Below are positions 12,841-24,800 of a DNA stretch of 64,000 nucleotides, one piece after another. Within the stretch, counting starts at the first letter, position 1. Each line of letters opens with the position of its first letter. The notes beneath the pieces were generated by a model. That model made no database searches and was not told the DNA's origin. It saw only the letters and a list, made by a program, of their open reading frames with translations. The DNA is from Maylandia zebra (lineage: Eukaryota; Chordata; Actinopteri; Cichliformes; Cichlidae): the NCBI RefSeq assembly GCF_041146795.1, contig NC_135168.1, positions 42,221,870-42,285,869 of the forward strand. The letters are read 5' to 3'. The position numbers and the translations under genes are program-made.

Positions 12841-15800
12841 CCTCCAAACAGCCCTGCTGTCTGATTCCTCTGGGACATCCTTGTCTTCTGAGCTGGCAAT
12901 GAATTGAGTCACACTTCATGATGGAAAGATAGAAGGTGAGAATAAAAGTGCTGGGGAGGTTGTCCGAGATGCCCCAGATGGAAGATGAGCACATTTTGTG
13001 CCTCAGTCCTTCTTCTAACCACGCACCATTTTCTACTGAGTGGCCTCTGTTTCTCTTATTATGTATTTCTTTTTGTGTTTTTCCACAATCTCAGTGAACA
13101 TAAGATTACAAGCGCTGAAGAACAGAAGCAGGATTAACAGCTTTAAAGAATGTCATCTGTAATACCTTTTGTAATACCTCTGTTCTCCATAATCTCTAAA
13201 GAATAATTATATCCATGAAGCCATTAGAGCCACTTGTATCAGTTACCTTATTGCTTTCTTCCCACTCAGTGCTTAAAGCAATCGTGGAGAGTTTTCCCCA
13301 AATGGATCGGAATACTACCCTCTTTTAGACCCAAAATGGAAACCACTATCTGTCAACTGGGGGAATTTCTTGTAACTGTATTTCTAACATACCCCAGTGC
13401 AAATGATTAAATCTGCAAAACACATTTTCCCAATACCCATTTAACCTATATTTATGAAGAGACAGAAGGGAGTAATGAACAGCAGTCATACACAGGAAGT
13501 GTTCATGGCCCTTGTAACCATTCAGCATACGAGGTGCCTGTTCAATCAGGTGATTTACAGTGGTACAAACTGTGCACAAAGTATGAAAAGCTACTACAGC
13601 GTTCAGTGCTTTTGTGGATTTAGCCAAATGACATAAGTATATGTTACCTGAGGCTATAAAGCTAGCATAAAAGATAGAATTCAATGAGTGAATCTCATCA
13701 GCACCTAAACACCCCAAATATAAATTGATATCTGTTACACTTGATGTAAAATGGTACTAGTACCCTAGATGTAACCAGTCCAACATAGTGCATCACTACA
13801 AATTATTCAAAACTCAACAAAACATCATGTATATATCCAATAACTGACTTTAAAGCTACACATTTAATTTGGACATGACAGGTAAGCTTTAAATTCATGC
13901 TGAATCTCACTCTTGCTGAGCAGCGCTTACCATTGAAAACATTCTTCATCTTCCTCTCCTCTCTTTCTTCTCCATCTCTCAGTGTTAATGTTTTTTCCCT
14001 CTTCCTGGGAAACACAGCAAGTGCACATGTAGCTCACAGACGCGGTTTGTGTGTTTGGTTATATTTGTTGAATTGTTTGAAATGATGGCGGCTCCTCATC
14101 TGTAGCTAGCTAGATGCTTAAATAGCGGGATTTAATTTCCAATGATGACATTATTTTCCTACTATGAGAATTGGAATTACATATTTTAGCAAAGACTTTT
14201 AGCAGTTTAGCAAAGTCCCACCCTCCCCCCCCAATTTCTGTACTCCTCACTTTGAAATGAGGACACAACTTTAACTCAAACTTTAGCTAATCCACTGCAA
14301 AAACTTCTGCCATGGATTTGGGACGCAGCGTTTGTCAAAGTCTTTTTCTGCGTACTGATTCAGTCAATACTGCTGACATGCATGATAGACAGGCCTGCTT
14401 CAGCATCTCTGGAAGAAAGATAAGTAGCACTGACTACCTGCAGCTGCGACTGCAGTGCTGTGAGAACCATCACAGCCACCCACTCCAGGCAGACTAAGTC
14501 CCCAGACTGCATTTCTGAATTTAAGAGTGTCACAGCAACAGCACACATTCATTTCTAGCCTCTGCTAAAACAAGGCACAGTTTTAAATATGTGGATACAT
14601 TTTAATTAAATACTTGGCAGACCTAAGCATTCAGGCTCATAGTGTCAGTCGTATTAAAAGACATGGCTTGAGCTTTTTTTATTTACGTTTTCCATAGAAT
14701 GGCTAAATACTGTATTTTATCTCCTTTAAAAGGGGGCCCCATCTAGTTTTCCTTCCTTCCCATACGCCAGCTAAATCCTTGGGTGTTTATCTTGTTACAT
14801 CAATCATTATTTCTTTGGATAAAATCACATTTCACTGAGTCTAAATGCCAAAACAGTGCCAAACCTTTTACTTTTCTGAGTGATTCGCCGTTGGGTTCAT
14901 TATTTTGTGTCCCAGGTGCTGTTCCCGCCCACTCTGACACAATGCACAAAATAAAATGAGCGATTACGCCTGAAGCTCATTTTCCTGTTAACAGAGTTAA
15001 TCACTTCTTGGATTATCTTAGCATTTCGTTTTTTTCGTCCGTTTTTTTTAAACAACACCACCAAAAAACCCAAACAAAAAACCTAAACCTAAGCTTACTT
15101 AAAATATCTTATACAGAGAGAATGCAGCCTCAAACCTCCCACATCTTTTTTGATGAAAGCAGGGAGACAAGTGGCAATTAAATTTCACGCATCAGTGAAG
15201 AAGAAAATCTTTTACTTTTCAGAATGGGTCAAGTCAAAGGTGGATGAACATAAATAGTAACACACATAGTTATGTGTATGTACTGTAGCCCCCATATATG
15301 AAGCTACACTTACCGTAGATTAAACACCTTATGCTTCATGGGACAGTCAGGACGGGCTGTAATCATTGTGGCTTCTCTTGTGCGTCATTCAGAATGTCAA
15401 AGTCAGGCCGTCAAAAACCCTGGAGAGCAAAGGCACACTATCTAGCTCTTCTCTCCTTGTACTTGCTGTCACTTTTCCTATCTCTTCTTGCCACTGTCTC
15501 TCTCTTTGTATCTGTTTTCTATGCACTCTGACAGTGGTGTATTTTTGGAGGGTAATTAGTTCCTTCAGAGTGTCCACAACTGGCTTCCAGGCTCATCCTG
15601 TTAAGCACATGCCTGATCAAAGAGCCTCCCACAGGCCATGGGTCTTCCAGTAGCTTTTGGCTCCTGTAGCCACAAGAGACAAAGACAGACTCAGTGTTTG
15701 GCTTTCTAATTCTAAATCAATGTGGCTTTTTAAGGGTGAAATGCATGACAGCTTGACTTGGCTTCATGTGCAGCAATACAAAGGCTTGTCACTTTGATAC

Positions 15801-18800
15801 AGCACAAAGTGAGGGGAAGGAATGAGCACATGTCCGGTGAAATGAAACATGAATGTCAAGCTGATTTCTTTTGGCACAGTGATTATGGTAACTTCATTCT
15901 AAACCTTGAGGTAAGGTGAACCGATAAAGGAAAAGGACTTGGTTTATTTTCAGTTCTAGCTACAACCATTAGGGTTGGTTTGTTTGAGGGTATTCTTGGT
16001 TCCAGTGGTTTCTGTTGCCATTAACTTGGCTTTTTAAAATATACATATCTGAATGATTGTACCAATAGCTTGTTTCTATGACTGAAAAAAACAAAAAGAC
16101 AGCCAGGCTGACCCAAATCAAAATGAGTTCAGCATCTCAAAATTTTGTCTTACTGACTTTAACTTCAAAGTAAGTCGGAATTTTGAATTACTAACTTGAA
16201 ATTTAGTAAAGATACTTAACTAAAAATTTCTTTACCCATGGGAACATTTTTTCAGTGGTGGAGTGGTACATGCCAAACCTTTGTTTGAACCGTCTGAAAC
16301 AATAGAAGCGTATCTGAAATGTGAGTGTATGTATAAATAATACAAAGTCCATAGGTGATTGAATGAATGAGACCTGTAGTAAGAAAACAATCTGAGTGCT
16401 CAAATGAGTAGAAAGGTAAATTATAAGTACCATTCCATTTCAGGTTTGAGATTGAAGATTCTTTATTTGTCACATGATTAGTTATACAAGCACAACATCC
16501 AGTGAAATGTATCCTGACATGCTCCTCGACTTAGCAAAACGAGAGGCAACATTATATACATTAAGTGAATATATACAGGAGGACATTATATGCAGCAATT
16601 AAGTGAATTAGGTACATAAAATTAATTACATTAAATAGACAATCTGGAAATTTTAAATTGAAAATCTGAAAAATGTACATTGTGCAAATGGGTGTTAAAG
16701 TGTCTAGAAGAGTCAGTCTGGGATGTGTTAGGAATAAGTCCTGTCTCTGTCACTTATGGATGCTGTGGGAGGGTGGGGTGCATGTTCTGGTTTAGGACCT
16801 GGATGGCTTGGGGATAGAAGCTCCTCTTGTTCTTGCTCGGATGGTGCAGAACCTTCTGCCTCTGCACCCACTCCACTGGAGCTCCGTTGATGATAATAGG
16901 CTTGTAGTATCTGTGCTGACTCCTTCTGAATTCCACCACCAGCTCCTTAGTCTTGCCGACGTTCAGCTGGAGGTGGTTATCCTGGCACCACGATGCCAGA
17001 TCATCATTTACCATCCTCACTTACCAGACCAGTGGTTCTCAGTGTTTTTAGATTACCTTTTAATATTAGCTTAGCTCACTTGGCACCTCCTCATACCCCT
17101 TCCCCCAAAGAGTACTACAGAACAGGTAGTGTCAGTGTCAATGAGGCCACACAGAGCCGTTAGTCTGACCGTAATGGTGTTTTGCTTAACCAGAAAGATA
17201 AGAAGCAGCTATAATCCATGTATAAGATAATAAAACTTTACAAAACTGTTGTGTTGAAAATAAAAAAGTCACAGCCGTTACTTTTGGAAGCAACCTCACA
17301 TCCCCCAAAATTTAATCCTTATGCTGACTCTCAGGGAAAAGCAGTAAAAGCTGTGCATAATCAACTGACATGTTAGTGCAAAGGTTATAATTAACTTCCT
17401 CTAAACTAAGGCTTCTTAACATCTTCAGTGCCAGAACAAATAAAGGGAATTAGAGGAGTGAATGTGCCATTGGAGGAAGGGGAAAAATATATTGGCTTCA
17501 TTTTTTTTTTGTCACAAGGAACAAAAGGTCCAATTAACTGGCTGATTATAATTGCCCTGGTTTTCCCTCAGCCAATTAGAGGCTTAAACAAGGTTCTGAG
17601 AGTGCAACGAATTAGGGAGCAGTGGGCAGTTTTTAAGGCAGGTACAGAGAGCAGAAATTACACAAGTGTCCCCAGAGAAAGTTCTTTTCATTAAGCTTTA
17701 AGACTTAGATCGCCTCTGCCACTGACCTCAGAAAACTTCAGTGGTTTTGAAGTCACTACATAATTTTCAGCTTCTTACCCACTTAACAGGGAAGCAAGAT
17801 CTTAAGAACAAAAATCAACCACACTACTGTGGAATAAAATCAGCTGTAGCCATGTTAACAGGCTCTTTTAAGTCTGCTGTGATTCACCCAGAGTAGAAGA
17901 GCACCCAACAATCTTAACTCAGGGATACTTTCTCTCTCCTCTTGATTGCAGCCGAGATAACTGCTCCCCACCATCGGTTTTCTGTTGTCTTTTTCCATTT
18001 TACTGCCTTAGATTGTTTTGGTAACACCGGCTTTATGAGTAAAGGTAATCCTGATCCTGAGTTTGATGGAAGCAAAGAAGTCGATATCATTTTAGCGTGT
18101 AAGCTGAGCCTGCCAGGGAAATTTGTGTTTAGCATCTAAGGTTGGAAAAAAAAAGGTAAAAGGCTTCAAAAGTGTTTACTGATTTAGATTTTAACCTTTT
18201 AGACTCACAAAGAAACTAACTTGGGATAAATTCTCTGAAAATGTATTTATTCCTGTAGATTTTGTAAGCAAATGAGCTCGTCTCCCAAAATGAAAAAATG
18301 GACTGACGCTAAACTGAAAAGTCTGAACCATATTCATCTAAGTGTACTCCCTGTTGTAATAAATGCAAGAACAGCTTTATGACTTCACTTTATGGGTTGT
18401 TATTATGAAATATTTGTTCTGCCACACAGTTTCTTCAAGAATGTGCTATATTAAAGTGATACCCTCACTGAAAGTCAATTTTTATTTAAGGTGATTGTGT
18501 TGGGTATTGTGTGGTGTGAGTACATACGAGCCATATGAAAAAAATAATAATTAACTAAGCACCCTGGGAAATAGAGGAGCGCTTGCTTCAGAGCAAATCA
18601 CTGGTTTATTCTGCTTCTGCTCCATCTGAACTCAAATCATGCCAGTTCACTTTAGCTTAGTTTAGCCAGTTTAGTAGCCTTGTATCAGTTTATATCTGAA
18701 ATACACATTTGCTTGGTGGTGCATGTTTCTGGTCGCAGTTTCTGTTACAGCTTGGTAATAAGCTGGTAAAATTGATATCATGCCATTACTTTAAAATCTG

Positions 18801-21800
18801 TGTTATCGAGTAAAAGGGCAGAAACTACGGGTAATAATGTGGAAACAAGCATAAGCTTACGAGGTTAAACCAATTAGTAATAGTCTAGTAATATTTCGAG
18901 AACAATATGACAATGTGCTAAAGATTAAATGATAAAATATGTGTATTCAAATTTTTTATGAGGTGACTACTTTTTGTATTCACCTGATAATAACAGTGTA
19001 CACTGATTGATGCTTTAATATATTAGGATACTGCTATCATAATTTTGGAACAGTAATTTGTGTCAGATTTTCTGCCAGAGGTTTCTTCCTCTTAAAAGGG
19101 AGTTTCTCCTTCCCACCGTTGCACCTCATTTTTGCTCACAGGAGGTCATATGATTGTTGGGGTTTTTTCTGTTTTCTCTGTATTATTGATTTCAGGGTCT
19201 TTATCTTACAATATAAAGCGCCTTGAGGCAACTGTTGTTGTAACTTGGTGCTATGGAAATAAAATGGGTTTGAATTGAACTGATTTGAGTTACCTGTTTT
19301 TTGAGACACGTCTGCAGTCAAGGGAAACCTGGTCCAGCATACCTAACAGACTGCCTGCTGCACTTCACTTAACTTCCAAAAATACATTTATTTGTCAAGT
19401 GTTGGTGCTCATTCTCCATGACTTAATTGCTTATGATAGAAGGAAGCCAAATAATTCAAAGAATAGGGAGCAGCAGTAAGTCTGATAAAGGTCAAGCACT
19501 GAAACTCCAGGAATAAACTTGATTTTGCAAAACAGACTGCTTGGAGTTTTGGATAGGTTTAAAATGTGACACGAATAACACACCGATGACCAAAAACATG
19601 AAAAAAAAGCATCAAAATAAGAAACCAAAGCAGTTTTCTGTGTTTTTTTTTTTTTTTTAGAGAGGAAACAGATTCAGACAGAACGCGTCCCATTAAAGGT
19701 CTATGTTTTATTTAGCTATTTTCAAGGAAACAAACCTTTTCGGTGAATATGGCTGTTTGCGTGTATATGGGTTCTACTTGAATACGTTCAGACCCATCTC
19801 TAAAATGCAGTTCACTAAGTGCAGGTTTAATGGTTTCTTAGTAGACTGAAAAATGTGTCCGGCATTTCATGACTGGGAAGCTGTGATGCGTGAGTTTGGC
19901 CTCAGAGGTTAAAGCATTTATTATTTAATGGTTTTCAGCCTGAACAAAATTAAACAGTTCAAAATTTAAGGGTATAGAAGGCCAACCACAGGCATCCTGT
20001 GTTTAGTTAACCAAGAAAAAAAAAAGGTAGCAGGGGATAAAGAAATATGATAAAAAGCAGGTGAAAAAAAGTCTGGAATGGAAGCATTTCTGTAGTTATG
20101 AATAGATGTGAGGAAGCTCATTGAAGCCACTAGAAGAGTGTTTCTGAGGGCTTGCTGATAGCGTGAGTGCCTGCTGTCCCGTGCGAGGCAACATTTTCTG
20201 CTTGGACAGTCGTGGGCCTGCATGTGCCATCCCAAGCACCAGCGTTACAAGTGGCAGCTTTCCACAGTATGACCTTCAGTCCAGACTTAGACACACTTGT
20301 CTAAGTCACTTGTCTGCAGACACTTTGGCCAAAGACACATCATTCTGTTTTGCTTAAAGCCTCTTGTGCTTTCAGATTTTCTACAAGCTTTTAGGCTTTA
20401 ATGAGACTATGTAAACATACAACTGAACTAACACACTTTGATCATTTGTAGCCCTCTCTCCTGTCATTGAATAAACAGCTTAAAAATGACTGAAAGTCAA
20501 ACTGAAAGCCCCAGTGCTGTGAAGACTGGTGCATAGATTTACCTTTTTTGCTCATCACTGTCAGAAGTACAATGAAGGTGAATGGAAGTTGATTTGTGAT
20601 GCTTAACTTTAGCAAACTGCTGCAAACATATTTCCTTACATGTATCCGCATGGCTAGATACCTCCAGGAGTGAGTCCTTTAATAAAGCTGTAGGTGGATG
20701 TGTTGTTTGGTCTGTCTGCAGTAACCGTATAATGAAAGTGAGGAAATGTTGAAGCTATTCTGAGTAATATGGATTTATTGTGAAAGCTCACATGTATTGT
20801 TTGCATTTTCTCTCCTTCACACTTTATTTCTTTCTTACTTTATCACTCGCCGGTGAATTAAACCCTTGATATTACCACCTTCAGGACACAGGTGTTTTTT
20901 ATGTTTCTATAGTGTTTGCTTTAGAAGACATTAATGTTAATCCTTCTGAGTGACTGAGCTTTTAGTTACATTGAAGTCAAGTTCAGTTTGCTAGCAATGT
21001 TGGACAATGCCTACATATCAGCTCACTAAATGTGAAGCGACAGTTTCCCCCCTTATTTCCCTGGCAATAACTTATCATCTTTTCATTTCATTATTAACAT
21101 CTCCATCCTATTTTTCTAGGCTGTTTTTCATCTAAGGCAGAGGACAGATTATTTCGAAGGTTATTCCGAAGGTACAACCAGTTCATCCGACCAGTAGAGA
21201 ATGTGTCGGATCCGGTTACTGTCGAGTTTGAGGTGTCCATATCTCAGCTTGTCAAAGTGGTAAGAGGGTAAAATCAGTATAACAAATAGGTGTTTGATTA
21301 AAATAAATAAATAATAAGGCTCGTCAAATTTCCCCGTTTATCTTTTCAGGATGAGGTGAATCAAATAATGGAAACCAACCTGTGGCTGAGACATGTGAGT
21401 GACAGTCACGAGCTTTGTTTTTATCTGTTCTTTTGTTACTTGTGGATTTTGTTAAGATCCTATTGTTTTAATCCCTGCTCGTCTTTCAGGTGTGGAATGA
21501 TTACAAATTGAGATGGACCCCCTCTGAGTTTGATGGGATTGAGTTCATACGAGTTCCGTCCAATAAAATTTGGAGGCCAGACATAGTTTTGTACAACAAG
21601 TAAGTGTTAGAGCATAGATGCTAAGAGGTTGTTACACTGAGGATTTTATTTTGTTTTCCATCTATCATTATCTGAGAAATCTAGATGTCTATATTGGGCT
21701 ATTTTATGTTATTTTCTCTTTTGCTTCTGAAGATACATTTTCACATCAAAAGCAACCACACACAGTAGATATGCGCACCCTGTGTACTTCTCTAACACAA

Positions 21801-24800
21801 TTTGCGTTCACTTGCTAGCAGTACCCTCTTGTCATTGCCTAGTGGTGTTAAAACTGTAATCAACTACTAATTTCAAACATATCTGTTAATTATATGTATT
21901 TTGGCCTTTTTCTCTCACAGTGCTGTAGGTGATTTCCTTGTGGAAGACAAGACCAAGGCTCTGCTAAAATTTGATGGAACGATCACCTGGGTCCCTCCAG
22001 CTATTTTTAAATCCTCCTGCCCCATGGACATCACCTACTTCCCTTTTGACTACCAGAATTGCTCCATGAAGTTTGGTTCCTGGACCTACGACAAGGCCAA
22101 GATTGATCTAGTGCTCATTGGCTCAAAGGTGAGAAGGAGCAACTGGGGTGAAAGGAAATAGATCCCTGCAGTTACGTCATTAAGAAATCTCTGTCAGTTT
22201 TATTTATTTATTTGTTTTTAGCATTTTTATGCATCATTATTGAGAAGAATTATTTAGCACTGCACAGTAGTAAGTGCTTATATCTTCCAACTTGCTTAGA
22301 TTGCTTCATTTTTTATGTTTGCCTTCCTCCTCTTTATTCAGTCCATTAGGTAAGTATCCTCAATGCACTTTCATTCTAAGAGATGACAGTTGCACAACAA
22401 AGCAACACTAACTTGCAATGTTACATTATATTGCCAAAAGTATTCATCCAAATCATTGAATTCAGGTGTTCCGATCACTTCCATGGCCACAGGTATATAA
22501 AATCAAGCACCCAGGCATGCAGACTGCTTCTACAAACGTTTGTGAAAGAATGGGTCACTCTCAGGAGCTCAGTGAATTCCAGTGTTGTGCTATGATAGGA
22601 TGCCACCTTTGCAACAAGTCCAGTTGTGAAATATCCTCGCTACTAAATATTCCACAATCAGCTGTTATATTATAACACAATGGAAGTGACTGGAAACGAC
22701 AGACATTCAGCTATGAGGTGGTAGGCCACGTGAAATCACAGCGGGGGATCAGCAAATGCTGAGGTGCATAATGCACTGGGGTTGCCAGCTTTCTGTAGCG
22801 TCAGTAGCTACAGACCTTCAAACTTCATGTTGCCTTCAGATTAGTTCAAGAACAGTAAGTAGAGAGCATCATAGAATGAATTTGGCCACGCAGGTGCATC
22901 AAAGCCTTACTTCATCAAGCGCAATGCAAAGCAATGTATGCAGTGGTGTGAAGCGCGCCACCACTGAACTCTAGAGCAGTGGAGGTGTGTTTTCTGGATC
23001 GATCATCTGGCTATCCAATGGACGAGTCTGGGTTTGGCGATTTCCAGGAGAATGTTACTCATCTCACTACACTGTACCAAGAGTCTTGACTTCAACCTGA
23101 CAAAACACCTCTGGGATGAATTAGAGCAGAAACTGTGAGCCAGGCCTTCTTGTCCAACATTGGTGTCTTTGTAAGAATGGTCAAAAATTTCCATAAACAT
23201 GATTTCCTTGTGGAAAGCCTTCTCTGAAGAGTTGAAGCTGTTACAGCTGCAAAGGGTCACCTGACATCATGTTAAACCCTATGCATTAAGAAAGGAATAT
23301 TACTCAATTTCATACGCATGAGCGAATGCTTTTGGCAGTACATTGCAGCTTAGACTTTGGATAGTCTGAATTAGAAAGTTAACTTTTTTTTGTTGAGAAG
23401 CAGTTGGAAATTTTAAACATGTGTTTGTTGTCTTTCTTTCAGATAAAGTTTACTATGTGTTTTTACCTGAAATTCAGAATGTGATGGATTGGGGTGGCCA
23501 TTGTCAAAGGGAAGACTGATGATGAACTTATTACAATGTTAAAATTGACAAATGTATTTAAATAGATTATTTTAATAATGAAGACAGATTCAGTTCTCTT
23601 TAAATGAACTTGTTTTAAACTTTGAGATATAATATTTTTTTCTAAAAACAGCTTTCACATTTACACTTCACCAGGTGAACCTAAAAGATTTCTGGGAAAG
23701 TGGAGAGTGGGAGATTATTGACGCTCCAGGATACAAGCATGACATCAAGTATAACTGCTGCGAAGAGATCTACCCTGACATCACCTACTCCTTCTACATC
23801 CGCCGCCTGCCTCTCTTCTACACCATCAATCTCATCATCCCTTGCCTCCTCATCTCCTTCCTAACGGTGTTGGTCTTCTACCTCCCATCTGATTGCGGGG
23901 AGAAAGTTACCCTGTGTATCTCTGTCCTTCTCTCCCTCACTGTGTTCCTGCTGGTCATCACTGAAACCATCCCTTCAACATCTCTTGTCATCCCCCTGAT
24001 TGGCGAGTATCTCCTCTTCACCATGATTTTTGTCACACTCAGCATTGTCATCACTGTCTTTGTGCTGAATGTTCACTACCGCACACCTATGACTCACACA
24101 ATGCCCGAGTGGGTGAGGGCTGTGTTCCTTGGCGTGCTGCCCAGAGTAATGCTGATGAGGCGTCCTATTGACCAGGGCTGCTCCTCACCTGCCAGAATTA
24201 CAGGAGGGACAGGAGGAGGAAGCAGCGGTGGAAGCAAGAAAAGAAAAAACAGTATAGGAGCAACAAGTAGCTCAGGAAGTGTAAGTGTTGGAGGCATAAC
24301 TGGGGGTGTAGCCTGTCCGCCGCTGGAAAGCGGTGCAGGAGGAGGAGGGGGTACGTCCTCAGCTGGTGGCTCAATGAACTGTGTGGAGTATGGTGAGATG
24401 AACCGTGACATGAAACGGGACATGAACAGAAGGTTCCCCTACAGAGGCAAAGAGGTACCGACTCCTGTCCCACCGCCAGTGGTGCCACCACCACCTCCTC
24501 CCCAGCCACCTCAGACTCAGGGGCCCCAGGAGTCAGAGCTGCCCAAGCTGCCGAGGCCCATCAATGCTTCATCGCCGGTAAACGCTGTCGTCGCCTTTTC
24601 TGTGGTGTCTCCCGAAATCAAGCAGGCCATTGAGAGCGTAAAGTACATTGCAGAGAACATGAGGACTCGTAACAAAGCCAAAGAGGTATGCAATGTGGAA
24701 AACACAGTTTTATTTATTTCAATATGCTTTTCAAATTGATAGAAGTTATACTATATAGACAAAGTACTGGCCCACTTCTCTTTGAGTGTAGTGCTGTAAT

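Larger units (their letters stand above)
8981..21119 (+). other. chrna6: chrna6 intron 1 (12.1 kb)
   Basis: Donor gtagga and acceptor tttttctag. No other exon is recognisable inside. It contains a (CA)n run at 12752-12837, a CTCF-like motif at 10465-10483, an antisense LINE fragment at 16442-17025 and a LINE 3'-tail repeat at 19060-19285. The rest is AT-rich sequence in which I see nothing assignable. Confidence 0.7.

Noticed and set aside
13346-13717. 123-aa minus-strand open frame
   Set aside because: No domain, signal or splice support, and composition like surrounding intron sequence.
22383-22974. Three plus-strand open frames in chrna6 intron 5
   Set aside because: They cross a degenerate Tc1-like transposon and match no host protein.
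24094-24509. Minus-strand open frames of 103-109 aa opposite the chrna6 cytoplasmic loop
   Set aside because: Shadows of the Gly/Ser/Pro-rich coding strand; no independent similarity or splice context.
23675-24685. chrna3 as the identity of the alpha subunit gene
   Set aside because: Membrane segments fit alpha3 nearly as well, but linkage to chrnb3, the SFYIRRLP segment (alpha3 has SLYIRRLP) and the IGSKV segment favour alpha6. A phylogeny of all fish alpha subunits would settle it.
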